Source of the DNA: Loripinus fragilis
Taxonomy: Eukaryota > Mollusca > Bivalvia > Lucinida > Lucinidae
DNA length: 64,000 bases
Direction of reading: 5' to 3'
Assembly (NCBI GenBank): GCA_964019695.1
Contig: OZ026515.1
Location: 143,786,152 to 143,850,151 of the forward strand
Shown: one piece after another, positions 9,007-20,393 of the stretch
Position numbering within the stretch: the stretch's first letter is position 1
Layout: each line of letters starts with the position of its first letter
Position numbers and translations under genes: made by a program
The notes under the pieces: generated by a model
Seen by the model: the letters and a program-made list of their open reading frames with translations, nothing else
Database searches by the model: none
What the model was told of the DNA's origin: nothing

Positions 9007-10140
9007 CTGTAACATAGAAATTATAATAAACATGCTTGATGATCAAGAACTAGAAATGTGCCAGTGTCACACAAATGCCACCACCAAGGGCAATTATATG
9101 CGAGAAAAGGTCTTCCTACGGGATGGGATGTATGTACAGGATGGGATATGCGGACAAGGGTGATGCTTTTATATGCCCCCACCCCATTGTAAATGGCAAG
9201 GGCATAAAAATGTATAATTCCTCAAAGGCTTAGAAACCTGCACACAGGGCAAATATTTGAGGTTACTGACAATACATGGGCTATAAAGAGCACATTGTCA
9301 CACCTGCCCAGATAAAGACCAAGGTTATATTAACAGACATCAGTTCACAGGATTGTTACCAATTGTTTATTACTAGCATTAGTATTGATTAACGAAATGG
9401 AGGAAACCCTGCTTGCCAATTCCACCAACACTAAAGCAGTTCTTTCAACAGCTTGGCAACCTGTTATGTCCTCCTAAGAGGATAACAGACTAGCTCCTTT
9501 TGAGGGCAGGTCAGAGTCTACTTCACATCTGAAGGCTGATCATGGAACTGCTTATTACAAATGTTGGCTTTATCCTTAGTATCTGTTCTAAGAATTCTGC
9601 TTTCTCACAGAAATACAAAGACTCACAGTGCCTTGATTGAAAATAGGCTTGATGCAAGGATTTAAGTAGAATAACCACTTATATTAGACTTCACAGAATT
9701 AAGACTGCTGAAAATGAATCAAGGACTGATGTCAGTTATCAATGCAACCAATTCTAGACATGACAATGCCAAGGACCACACACACATTTTGTGTCAGACT
9801 ACCAGTAGTTAATAGGCTGGAAAAAAACGGCAGTTTTTCCCATGTGCTGCTTCATTTGTCAAATCAGCTGACTGCCTTCCTGCCTTAATGGTGTCTGCCA
9901 TTATTGGTGATCACAATTCCCTAGTGCCATACAACAAATATCAAAGTAATTCATCATTTATACAAGTCATTTCACCAGCAAGACAGGAAAATGTACCATA
10001 AAATGTTTCAGCCCAGAAGAGCAAGTGGGCGTTTAACGCCACATATCTAGAATGGCTAACACTTTATTGTAAAGGCATCAAATCACATGTTTAATAGCAA
10101 ATCAACCATATTTTCAACAGAAGTGCCATATATTCATTGC
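9007..10140. other. Intron, nothing firmly recognised
   Basis: Contains a short degenerate stretch at about 9060-9210 (CAAATGCCACCACCAAGGGC, GGGATGGGAT repeats, GGGGGCATA-like) resembling common dispersed bivalve repeats. No open frame of interest and no splice-flanked coding block seen. Confidence 0.4.
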
Positions 10141-10240
10141 TCAGGGTTTTGTTTGTTTGTGTCCAAGCTAACAATGTTTCTGTCATGTCAGGATGAGTTC
10201 CTGTCTTCTTAGGTTGATACAGTAGTCTCAGCAGAGGATA
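10141..10240 (-). mobile_element. SINE family 1, 3' fragment
   Basis: Contains TGTCCAAGCTAACAATGTTT, TCTTAGGTTGATACAGT and AGGATAAAGTGTCTTGCTCA in the order seen in full minus-strand SINE copies. The head end is missing and runs into the 39-bp tandem array. Confidence 0.65.
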
Positions 10241-10582
10241 AAGTGTCTTGCTCAAGGACACAATGTGACATTGTGTCTTGTGTCCTTGAGCAAGGCACTT
10301 TATCCTCTCGGTCACATTGTGTCCTTGAGCAAGACACTTTATCCTCTCGGTCACATTGTGTCCTTGAGCAAGACACTTTATCCTCTCGGTCACATTGTGT
10401 CCTTGAGCAAGACACTTTATCCTCTCGGTCACATTGTGTCCTTGAGCAAGACACTTTATCTTCTCGGTCAAATTGTGTCCTTGAGCAAGACACTTTATCC
10501 TTTCGGTCACATTGTGTCCTTGAGCAAGACACTTTATCTTCTCGGTCACATTGTGTAATTGAGCAAGACACTTTATCCTCTC
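10241..10582. repeat. 39-bp minisatellite derived from a SINE segment, about 8 copies
   Basis: The unit includes TCACATTGTGTCCTTGAGCA and AGACACTTTATCCTCTCGG, repeated at an exact 39-bp period from 10312 on. The same segment (GTCCTTGAGCAAGACAC followed by TTATCC) is part of the body of SINE family 1, for example near 14124-14150. Because 39 is a multiple of 3 and the unit has no stops in several frames, open frames of 97-168 codons arise on both strands; they are artefacts of the array. Confidence 0.9.
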
Positions 10583-10967
10583 AAACCAGCTGCCCATTGA
10601 TCTCTACTGAGCCACCCCGCTCCTTTTGTAGGTTTTGCCATGCTCTGGCACTCACACAAACTTGTTGCATGTTCTCAAGAAATATTAAACATTTTTGAGT
10701 GTTTAAATCATGTGTAATGTTTTTAATAAGGGACTTTCTGTTGTCACTGCGATCAATTTATCACCAACTATTACAGAGGCTATTTATCATGCAGCCTCTT
10801 TACATATAACAATTTGAATTGCCCTAAATTATGATGACAAAACATAAATATGATTAGCTTCATACATCAGAGAGTTTTTTGACAGAGTCAGGAAGGACAT
10901 TTCAGTTAGTCAGCAGATGAAGTATTATGTGTAGGGTAAATGTTCTAAATATTCAACGAGGCTTATT

Positions 10968-11393
10968 GTTGAGTCCTTATCTTTGCTTTATCTCCTTTTT
11001 ATATCTTGATTTATATGTTCTAGGAGATGATGCATTGATCAGTTAGGGTTCTTTCATGCAAACCAAATATTTATGTGTCTTGATCCACATCTGAATTAAG
11101 GGTGATCGAGGTTGGCGCCATGAAACCGATTTAAGCCCTCCAGTAATTTTTTTTACTGACCGTTCCAAGGCGGTACACCTTTTGTGGATCATTTATGTTT
11201 TTTCTGTCTCCTGCTTGTTATGCCTTTGTGCGCATCTATTTATTTGTGCCTTGTGGTCACCTGCTGGGAAAGGGCTGACCTCTTGGCTCTCGTTTGTGGT
11301 GTATAACTGTGAGTTTGTCACTTTCCTATTGGTATCCTGGGTCAGGTGTGGTACTTGATTGTATTGATTCCTGATCTTTGCACCCTTACTTAC
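10968..11393 (+). repeat. Dispersed repeat, about 425 bp, plus orientation
   Basis: Closely matches the reverse complement of 61026-61452. Shared landmarks in order are GAGTCCTTATC, GATGATGCATTGATCA, CTTGATCCACATCTGAATTA, GCCCTCCAGTAA, CACCTGCTGGGAAAGG and GCACCCTTACTTAC. No coding frame; possibly a piece of a larger element. Confidence 0.8.
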
Positions 11394-12000
11394 TTTGAAA
11401 TTACCATTTCAGCCCTCTCCTTATCCGACATGCCTAAAATTAAGAAATAGATCAGCTCTAGCAGCTGAGCACTCATGATTTGATCTTCTTTACAACTGAC
11501 CTCCAAACAGTGAATTATTACTCAACAATTACAAACTTGAGCAGATTGATTTCGATTCAAACACACAATTAAGGAAGAAAACTTATTTAAAGTCTTCAGC
11601 TTCTTCCAACTTTCCACCATTGCACTGAAGAAATGCTGCCAACAGTTGGACTGTTTTGCATAAATGTATTTTTAACGTCTTTCAAGTGTAAAAACAACGC
11701 TACACTGTCTAACACCATGACTGACGTCATTTTACTAGTAAAGTGGCAATTGACGTCAGCTAGCGTGCGATTTCAAAACTGTGACTTTGTTGTTTGATAT
11801 ATCACAATTTTTTAGCATGGCTATATAGGGGAGGTGTGTTCGAATAATTCTTCAAATACCATAATTGTATGTAGCTATCTAGGGGCCTACATGTTGGGCT
11901 GAGCCTTCATCTAGCCCCTACTTTGTATGTGTGAGTAGCAAAGGATCTGGTGGGACTGTGCCTTTTGTTCAAACTTGCCTGAGCCTTGCCTGCTCCTATA
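11394..12000. other. Intron, nothing recognised
   Basis: AT-rich sequence. GACGTCATTTTAC and TTGACGTCAGC near 11721-11760 are CRE-like but show no supporting context. Confidence 0.35.
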
Positions 12001-12234
12001 TGCATGGGTGAAAGTTCAAAATTTCCAAAATCCTGAACTTTCCAAACTCCATTCTTAAAATTTGCAGTAAGCCCACTAAATATTCACAATTTCAAGTTTA
12101 AATGATTAAATGTCCTTAGACAGACTGAAAATAAACCAGAGAAGCTATTATGGTCTCCTTAATTCAGCATTTTGAGGCTGACTTTCTCAAAATCCTGAAT
12201 TCAAGAATAATACTGAAAACTTTCACCCATGCAT
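12001..12234. mobile_element. MITE with TGCATGGGTGAAAGTT ends
   Basis: Starts TGCATGGGTGAAAGTTCAAA and ends AACTTTCACCCATGCA; TAT-like flanks on both sides. A related, more eroded copy is at 14494-14721 (GACTGAAAGTTC ... GAAATCTTTCACCAAT), sharing the interior TCAAGTTTAAATGATTAAAT. Confidence 0.75.
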
Positions 12235-13076
12235 ATGCTATAAGCACCAAAATCCCACAAGCACGCTCCTTTAATTTAATCTATCATTCAGAGCATCTGA
12301 TATCATTGGAATTGATATTAACCTATGTCCTGGGTTGCTGCTAAACATCCAATACCCACTGCTTATTTCCTGTCAGTCCAGACCCATTACTCTATTTATT
12401 ACCCGTGATATTCATAGTCTGAACGAAATGCAGTGTAGCTCCACAATCAGCTGACTTCTTCAGAGCCTGATTATATTTATTTACGCTGTTGGCAAACGAG
12501 GATATATCCATATTCAGTACGATATGGGTTAATGCCACCAAATCCTACTATATTTGCCTATCTAAAGAATTAATCATAATGCTATTCCAGAATATCTGAA
12601 TCACAATAAGCAAGAGAGAATAATTATTCAAAGCATATGCTTCACTATAGGATCAGTGTTTGTGCTTTCCCAAAGCTCAAAATGCGACAGAAAGCGTAAA
12701 ATAGAACAAGAGAACCACTTGAGCCAAAAACTATGACAATGGGACCAGCATGATGACCAAAGTTAAAAAGGAGCTGTCATATCAGCTACCATGTAGGAAA
12801 CCCTACAATGAAGACTGTCCCATATTCAATATTGATAAATGTATTCGAAAGAAATCAGTTGACAAATCACTTAGCCATTGCACCCACATGGGAAACTCTG
12901 CCAATACAGCAGCCATTTTAGTGGAAACAGAACTTTCAGACAAAATCCATCACTGAACTTGTCTGAAAAATGGATAAATGAAATGCATATGATATGACTT
13001 ATTTATTGCAAAGACAAGGGAAACTATCACTTGGATTTTATCTATAATTCAATACTATACCATTGGGTTAAAATTA
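12235..13076. other. Intron with a MITE fragment
   Basis: About 12405-12532 resembles the CAGCTGGCTTC-core family (CAATCAGCTGACTTCTTC, then ATATGGGTTAA). A 68-codon plus-strand frame at 12750-12956 has no support. Otherwise nothing seen. Confidence 0.4.
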
Positions 13077-13394
13077 GGGGATAACGGTATATAAAATTTT
13101 CATCTGGGGAGGTTTATCGTCGGATATATGGTCAGAAATTTAGTTTTAAGTGATTTACGACCGTATATACAGCGATATACTTCCCCAAATGAAAATTTGG
13201 AATATGGTTATCCCCATTCTAATGGCCTTCTGCAGTCTCATTTCAAATTGAAGTGTTGCAAGCGGCATAAAGCCACACATCATCCAACAAAATGTGACGT
13301 AATTAATGACCTCAAACTATCGCAGGATATACTGTCGCAAAGTTTTGACGTTATCCAATCAGACGTCATGTTACAAAAGCAAGTGCATTAGAAT
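13077..13394. mobile_element. GGGGATAAC / ATTCTAATGCAC family (copy 2)
   Basis: GGGGATAACGGTATATAAAA ... inverted GGTTATCCCC, then ATTCTAATGGCC ... AAGTGCATTAGAAT, the same two-part layout as at 7470-7800. The 87-codon frame at 13128-13391 lies inside it. Confidence 0.8.
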
Positions 13395-14024
13395 GATCTA
13401 GTAATCATGATGATTACATCTTACAAAAGTATTAACAAATGGAGAGACAGAAATTTAAACTCCTATTTTACACACTGCCAGAAGGAGATGTGACACAAAT
13501 GAGAAAATCATTAGACATTTTTTCAGTCTTTGGCCGGGCCCAATGTGGTTTAACTGAGGCTGACTGTCTCTGAGTTAAGAGCCTTTTTGTGTTTCATCAC
13601 AATAAGTTAATTTGATTAGATTGTTCTCTGTGATGGTGCATTGCATAAGTTAGGAAACCTCCACAGGATCTAAACAATTTTTGTGTTTTAGCAGCAGCTG
13701 AATCTAGAGCGAAATTTTGGCAGGTAAAATATATTTAACACGGTGGCTTTGGCTGTTGTCCGTTCTAAGGTGGTGGTTCTGTTATTGTTGATTCACTATT
13801 TATTGTGGCTCAAATTTTTTGTATGGGTTTTGTGTTTAGTCTTTGTTTTGTAATGCAGTACTTAGTGTTCTTTTTAAGTTTTGCAATCAGTCTGTCTTGG
13901 ATAAGAGGGCTGGTTACTTTGCTTTAATTGTTTTCTTTCTGTCGTGTTGCTGTACTTGTCCTGTGTCTCTTCTTTGTGGTGCCGTGGGTTGGTCTGTGGT
14001 CTACAATTGTGGCATTTCCTGGTC
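13395..14024. other. Intron, nothing firmly recognised
   Basis: The part from about 13750 to 14024 (TGTCCGTTCTAAGGTGGT ... GCATTTCCTGGTCATACTCA) has short relatives at 24625-24675 and 35460-35530, so it is probably an old dispersed repeat. Confidence 0.4.
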
Positions 14025-14037
14025 ATACTCACTAGAG

Positions 14038-14235
14038 AGGGAGCGCAGTGGCTCAGTGGTAGAGTGCTTGACTCGAGACCAAGAGGCCGTGGGTTTGAGC
14101 CTCACCGGCATCACTGCATTATGGTCCTTGAGCAAGACACATTTATCCTAGCTAAGTACTGGTTCAACCCAGGAAGACCCGTCCCTGTTTAACTGAAAGA
14201 TTGTTGATGAGACATAAAGAATCAAATCAAACAAA
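14038..14235 (+). mobile_element. tRNA-derived SINE, family 1, intact with 13-bp target duplication
   Basis: Flanked by a perfect 13-bp direct repeat ATACTCACTAGAG at 14025-14037 and 14236-14248. The head has an A-box-like GTGGCTCAGTGGTAGAGTGC and a B-box-like GGGTTTGAGCC, both RNA polymerase III promoter elements. The body runs GTCCTTGAGCAAGACAC, ACTGGTTCAACCCAGGAAGA, AAGATTGTTGATGAGACAT, and the tail TCAAATCAAACAAA. The perfect duplication suggests a fairly recent insertion. Confidence 0.92.
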
Positions 14236-14318
14236 ATACTCACTAGAGCTAGAGCTCACACCCATATTGAGCTTTAGAGGGAGTGAGGCTGTGAATTTCT
14301 TTCGCAACACACACATAC

Positions 14319-14442
14319 CTGCATGTCAGTTTCAAACTTGCGGTCCTGAATTTCTCTGGCCATCTGGGCCTTGTATATGAGGTCTTGATATTGTTTGTTC
14401 TCATTCTTCTGTAATAACTTCAACTCTCTCAGGTCTTGTTTT
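14319..14442 (-). CDS. SLK/STK10: SLK/STK10-family kinase, start of the PKK coiled coil
   Basis: Acceptor tattttcag|AAAACAAG and donor ATGCAG|GTATGT. The 124 nt begin with one base completing a split codon, then 41 codons to phase 0. It encodes KQDLRELKLLQKNENKQYQD, then LIYKAQMAREIQDRKFETDM and Q. The opening corresponds to the family motif RQELRELRxLQKEE that starts the PKK region of SLK and STK10, and the end to RRFEQEM. It is the most upstream exon assigned with confidence; the kinase domain and acidic linker exons must lie at higher coordinates. A missing exon ending in phase 2, expected to code for an LRxLRR-like end, was searched for by eye between here and 31.8 kb and not found. Confidence 0.92.
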
Positions 14443-15460
14443 CTGAAAATATAGCATACAAAATATATAGTTTATTGTATGAAATACATAATACATGACT
14501 GAAAGTTCTATATTTCAAAAATTCTGAACTTTATCAATTTATTCCTTACACTTTCAGTAGGCCCATAAAATATCAATAATTTCAAGTTTAAATGGTTAAA
14601 TGTCCTGAAGAAGCTATTATTTTTAACCAAATTTAGTATTTTGATGCTGACTTTCTATGGAAAGTCAGCATCAAAGTCCTGAATTCAGGAATAATATTAA
14701 TCGTGAAATCTTTCACCAATGTTAGTTGCCACAAAACTTTTGGCATTTCTGACGTAGGGGAAGCAGCTAGAGAGTTAACCTAAACTCTTGCAATTATAAA
14801 TATATATAGCATGTACAGATATTATACTTTTCAGAAATCTTAAGAAAAAAGGTGACCATTAGTTTGTCACAATGTGCAGGCTGATCTGTGACTGTTGTTT
14901 CACTTCCAACAAAACAAGATATTCTCATGAATTGACCAGAACAATGAAATCATGCTGAATGAGTGAGAGTGACTCCGTGTCAAACAGTTTGGATCCAGAT
15001 CAGGCTCAACTTTTTATCAAGCTGAATCATGCATCTGAACTGTCTGCAGAGGCTATCATCAGAAGACACTCAGGTCAAGAATTAAAGGGCATGTTGTTCT
15101 TTTTGTGTCATGTTTATCTTTGTTTTCTAGTCTTCAGAGACTGAGCCTCATTTATAGAGTTTTGTTATTTCCTGATTTCAATCTCCGACTGAATCACAAA
15201 TGAGCTTTCCTAAATTGGAAGATTGCACTTAATATGTTGTTTTGTACACCACGATTTCACCAACATAATGCGGGGATGTTTTTGAGAACCACTTCAGAGA
15301 ATAACAATGAGTACTAAGTGACTGGTATATACTGAATTTCCTCTAAATATTCCTACAGCCAGGCCTCGGTAAACAGTGTAGAGCCAGGATCTCTACTGTT
15401 TGCCATATAATATCCTGCAATCAAAGAGAACATTATGTTCACCAAAACAACATTTTATTT
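14443..15460. other. Intron with eroded TIR elements
   Basis: Holds the TGGGTGAAAGTT-type element at 14494-14721 and a fragment of the CTCTTTGCATGCTGG family at about 14972-15088 (AACAGTTTGGATCCAGATCA ... ATCAGAAGACAC). Otherwise nothing recognised. Confidence 0.45.
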
Positions 15461-15655
15461 TATCTTTAGCAGTGGCTCAAAATGGTAGAGCATTAGATTG
15501 GGGATCAAAGGGTTGCTAGTTAGAGACTCATCAAAGTCACTGTGTTGTGTCCTTGCGTGAGCAAGACACTTTATTCATTACTTAAATAATTGTCCAAACA
15601 TGACTGAAAAATTGTTAACTGGGATGTAAAGCATCAACACAAATAAACAAAATCT
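15461..15655 (+). mobile_element. tRNA-derived SINE, family 1, degenerate
   Basis: CAGTGGCTCAAAATGGTAGA, a B-box remnant, GTCCTTGCGTGAGCAAGACA, ACTGAAAAATTGTTAACTGG and an AACACAAATAAACAAA tail follow the order of the 14038-14235 copy. Confidence 0.75.
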
Positions 15656-16368
15656 ATAAATTTGTGGGGTAAGGAAGGGAAAGTAAAAACTAACTTAAAA
15701 TTCATAAACTTAACAATTTTCTTTATCTTTTCTGGGACAATCACAGGCCTCCAGATAAGGGTTTGTATTTGAATTTTTTTTTCTTATTTCTAAACCAAAG
15801 CATATGTTGCGGGTACATATGTTGCAACTGATGGGTAAGAAAATAATATCAATTTTAGGCTCAAATTTTACGGCTTAATTGAACCTATGCAATCAAATTT
15901 CACATGTCCATAAAACACAGTTCTTAACGATTTTTTTTTAATTTTTATTTTGTAGTTTGCTGATTTTTTTTTCAAAATTAACTTAAAAATTATTTCAGGA
16001 ATACCATCTGAGTGTCAAACAGTTTGGTGGACGTGACCTAGGTCCAAACTGTTCTCAAAGGTTACCAACAGACGACTCTAATAAGCAAGTGAAGTGTTTA
16101 AAAAATTCAAGTGTCTTTGTTCTTCTTTTCATATTAAAGTAAACAAAGGCCTGTACTAAAATGTTAGTTAAATATTGTTTTACTCCAAACAAACTGTTAT
16201 ACATGAAAGTTTGCATATTTAATTTTATTTTTTACATATTTAGCAAGGTGAAATCATGTCAACAATTTTACATATATTAGATCTATATGCTTAAACACTT
16301 TCCTCATGCCTTAAGACTCTCAGAATTAGAACGCAGGCAAACATTAACAATACCTACGTGAGAATCAA

Positions 16369-16543
16369 CACACCGGATAGGGGGCAATCGAAAATTCTCT
16401 TAATAAGCTACGAACGTGGATCAAAAATCGCTTGAAACAGTGTTTTGATTGGCATTTGTCACCAGTTAGTAGACTGATTTAATGATTTTTGATCTACTTT
16501 AGTCAATAGAATTAATGTTTTCGATTGCCTCCTATCCGGTGTG
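16369..16543. mobile_element. MITE, CACACCGGATAGG family (copy 2)
   Basis: Starts CACACCGGATAGGGGGCAAT and ends with CCTATCCGGTGTG; flanks ATCAA and ATGAA. About 175 bp, no coding capacity. Confidence 0.85.
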
Positions 16544-16727
16544 ATGAAGGACAGTCTAACAGGGCAACGACCCTTTGACCCACACCTTACCCCATAGAAG
16601 GATGAAGAACAGAAACATTCAGCCAGGCCTAGGGAGGTATATTGAATTGAGTTCAGGAAAGTCTGTGCATGTTAAAAACTTGCAACAGACTCCATTGGAC
16701 AAAGGGGCCAACTGGATTTGTCTGAGT

Positions 16728-16897
16728 TGATGCATTACAACCCAGTCAACAATATTTCAATGTAGGGACAATTTTCCAAGGCAGTGGAGGACTGATTTCT
16801 CACTCAATAACACAACACAGTTCCTCCGGTGTCAGACTCGAACTAGCAAACCCTCAGTCTCAAGTTGAGCACTCTGCCACCAAGCCACTGTGCTCCT
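16728..16897 (-). mobile_element. tRNA-derived SINE, family 1, degenerate
   Basis: TTACAACCCAGTCAACAAT, a GTCAGACTCGAACTAGCAAA B-box region, and GCCACCAAGCCACTGTGCTC at the head, in minus orientation. Confidence 0.75.
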
Positions 16898-17460
16898 GGA
16901 TGTTAGGTGCTGGAGTCAATAGAAATAAATTTGGAAACTGTAAGCTGTGACCCCTAAAATATGAAACTGAACATCTATTTAAAACCTCTAGCTATTCTTT
17001 CAAGCTATATATATATATAGTCAAGGAATCCTATAAGCCAAGAATGGGTCAAATTCAGGACATATGTCTTTGTTATTTGTTCCAGTTGAGTCTCCCAAAG
17101 CTCATATATCGTCTGGCTCAGCAGCTGCATAATGCAAATGTATTGTAATTTTGTACTCTCCAGTAAAATATCATCAAAATTCATTGCCAACTAATAGATA
17201 CAGACATAAACAAGATTGCTTTCAATCAGGAAGACCAAATTTGAAAACATTCTTCAAGTCTGTTTGTGGCTAAAAAAACGGATTATTGTGAAACACGCTG
17301 AAATATACGTTGAGAATAGAATTGTCAAACTCTCCGAGGTTCACTGCTGAAATAGCCCCCATTTCAAAAATGATCATACACCAAGATGTGGCTTTCTCTA
17401 ATGTTCCAGTAAATGAATAGGAGTTGGAAAGGTCCAACAAAGATTCTTTAACTAAATTGT

Positions 17461-17659
17461 TTGCTTGTTTTGTTTGGTTTCTTATAATAATTATGTAAGT
17501 CCCAGTCAACATTTTTTCAGTCATGTTGGGGTTGAACCAGTACTAAGCAGAGAATAAATTGTCTTGCTCAAGGACACAACACAGTGCCTTTGGTGGGGCT
17601 GAAACCTGCAACCCCTCAATCACGAGTCAAGCACTCTACCACTGAACCACCGCTCCTCA
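17461..17659 (-). mobile_element. tRNA-derived SINE, family 1, with 12-bp target duplication
   Basis: Flanked by perfect TAACTAAATTGT at 17449-17460 and 17660-17671. Contains GTCCCAGTCAACAT, TTGTCTTGCTCAAGGACACA, GGGGCTGAAACCTGCAAC (B-box complement) and CACTCTACCACTGAACCACC (A-box complement). Confidence 0.9.
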
Positions 17660-19011
17660 TAACTAAATTGTATCCACCATATCCCAGTTACATAATATAC
17701 CACCTGGCACCTACTCCCTAGATCCAGACCCTCCCAGTCTTCCTTACTGTCCACAACAATTTTAAAAGACGCAATATAGAAGGTAAACACCTCGATACCT
17801 CATTTTGAGGGAGAGTGCCTATAAAATCTATAATAGCAGATTGCTTATCAGTGAATGTAGGACTGAATATTCCATCCAGTCATAGATGGTTGTTGATTCT
17901 ATAACCTTATTATAAACCCTCAGTGCCCTCACCAAAACTTTTCCAGCAAGGACATTTTCAAATGTTATCCTTTCTTAAAGAAATCAAATAAAGCTCGATT
18001 TTCATGTGAATCATCTGCTGGCAGATGATTCACATGAAATATCGAGCCTTGTTTTCCTCCCAAAACAAACATATCACAGAAGTAATGCCTCCTGATGTGC
18101 TTGGCCCTTTATGGGTTAAAGCAACTATGAAAGCCATCATGTTGAAATCAATTGTTTGATGGATTGCCGCTTCCTACATTATATTCTGACAAGATTCTGG
18201 AATCAACTTGATGTAATCTGACCCCATCTAATATAGAGCAACAGTAATCAGAATCGGTATTCTTCAGGTCCAATCTGCCATTGATATGAGAGGAGTTTCA
18301 TGCCAGAAATATTGTCAAAATCTGTAGAACAGGTCATAGGATAAGAATCAATCAAACACTCATAAAATACTGGAAATTCAGAATTTTAACAAGAATTTTA
18401 TTTTCGATAATAGCGCTTAAAGACACATTTGCCATTTTAAAAATTCGCCATTAAAAATTCATGATTTACCTACAACAGTAAACGACAAAGTGATCGATTG
18501 ATTTTACCATTTTGCAAGAAAATTTCTTAATTTATAGTACGAGTCAGGATATCTTAGGGTTTGAGACCAGGTAAAGCTCAAACTCAGCTACACAAACCAG
18601 CTAGTCTTGAAAATTAGAATGTTGCAATTTTATCAATTTGTAATATCTATATGGCAAACATTATTATTGCATAAAAAGCTGTGCCGCACGCTATTAACAG
18701 CCATGTTTTAACTGGCAAAAGCCCATCTATTAATCATGCAATTCAATTCACATGCTGTTTATGCACAGCTTTTGAAGTTTACATATACACATTCTAAGCC
18801 GTCACAAAAATTGACGTCATCAACAGTAACGTGCATAGAAATGAACATAATTAATGACGCTAGGATGAAGTAAGTCTTTGCTCTGGAACTGGCGTTTTCA
18901 AAACCTGCGAATCCTTCATGCTTTTGCGCGCCATTATAGTAATACAAAAATGAACTTTTCGAAGCGTCTTTCCAAAGTTTTCAAGTGAAAAAATGTCTAT
19001 GCAATAATAAC
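17660..19011. other. Intron with one strong hairpin
   Basis: A near-perfect hairpin lies at 17991-18050 (arms TTCATGTGAATCATCTGC). The overlapping minus-strand frames at 18759-19042 show no family resemblance. Nothing else recognised. Confidence 0.45.
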
Positions 19012-19149
19012 GATCAAACATAGTTTTCTGATACACTAACATCTGCTAGACCCCTCGGGGTCGTTAAAGCCCTCGCCTTTCAGGTTCGGGTTTCAACACC
19101 ACCCTCGATGGTCCAGCAGATGTTAATGCATAGAAAAACATGTTTGATC
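19012..19149. mobile_element. Short inverted-repeat element, GATCAAACA ends
   Basis: GATCAAACATAGTTTTCTGA ... CTAACATCTGCTAGACC pairs with GGTCCAGCAGATGTTAA ... AAAAACATGTTTGATC. The centre holds GGTTCGGGTTTCAAC, weakly B-box-like. Confidence 0.7.
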
Positions 19150-20393
19150 CCTATAATGATGCTAATATGACAACCCAGATGTGCAGGCTGGCTGTCATAC
19201 ATTTTATTCTCAGATTGCATAAGAAGAAAACTTGAGCCAGCATTCATATATCATAATAGCTTCACCTTAAGCCCTATCCTGACATTCCCATATAATACAA
19301 TAAGGTTTAGATAGTCTATTATATATTTTGAGGGATCAAAAATTTGAATTTAAATTGTATTTCGCCCACTAAATTGCTTTTATCTAAGAAAACAGGGCAG
19401 ACAAAGGTTCAGCGACATTTCCTCTTGTTCTCCATTTCCAGTGAAGAATGGGTAAATCCAAATCCCTTTACCCCCATAATTCACAAAAAGGACTTTCTTT
19501 TAAGGGCAGATCCTTATATGCTCAAAAATATATTAACACTTTTTGCAAAATAGCCAACTTGACTGGTGCCGCAACTCTCCTATTCCTGACGTTCTCATAG
19601 ATGGCAATATCAGTCTAGTCAATGACCCTACAAAGCAACATTTCTCATTCCAAATTCCAATAGTCATGATTCATTCCTTGTAGGGTGATGTTTGACGCAC
19701 TCATTCCTCAACTGTGCTCCTTTGCTAGTTTTTTCAGCGATGAATAAATTCAGTTGAGCATCCTCCAGGGAAAATGACAAATACTTCGGAGAAAATGAGC
19801 GTCAATTTCATCCTGAAAATGCCAACAGAAAGATATTGTTGACACTTATCTTTTCTATTAACCGATTAATGTTGACTGAATAGTGGGGGGTTTGGAGAAA
19901 GAATCTTTAACTGCCCATCTTGGGCGTCACACTTAAATTTAAAATTTGCTCGAATGATACTTGGTTGCCTAAGACAATCTTGAAAATCATATCATATCAC
20001 CCACAATGGTTCAGATTTTTATTGATGCAATAACTCTACAGCTTTAAATGCCCACTATGAAGTTTTGGTCATTCAGGATTTTTGATGCTTTAGTTGTCAT
20101 CTGCTGACTCTTTTTCAAAATTAACTTTTACAAATAATTCTTTCAAGAACACTATCAGAGTGTCAAATGGTTTGGATACAGATCATAACAGATATTCTGT
20201 CCTTCCTGATCTGGGTCCAAAGTGTTTACAAAGGTTATCAGCAGATAACAAACAACGCTTCTAGCAGGTGTCTGCATGGACGTTATATTGAAGAGTGCAT
20301 AAGAACTGCAGGAAAATGACATAGACCGAATGACTCATCCATATCTAGATGCTATTGATTCCAAGAATTAATAATCCTGGAAAATCTCAGGAC
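19150..20393. other. Intron with a MITE fragment
   Basis: A copy of the CTCTTTGCATGCTGG family lacking clear ends lies at about 20085-20265 (TTGTCATCTGCTGACTC ... CAAAGGTTATCAGCAGAT). Otherwise nothing recognised. Confidence 0.4.

Noticed and set aside
10091..10698. Overlapping frames of 97-168 codons
   Set aside because: Translations of the 39-bp SINE-derived minisatellite on both strands.
11721..11760. CRE-like GACGTCA sites as a promoter
   Set aside because: No TATA, initiator or downstream coding exon; short motifs of this kind occur by chance.
14038..14110. A genuine tRNA gene
   Set aside because: A and B boxes are present, but the tRNA fold is incomplete and the sequence continues into a SINE body and tail with target duplications.
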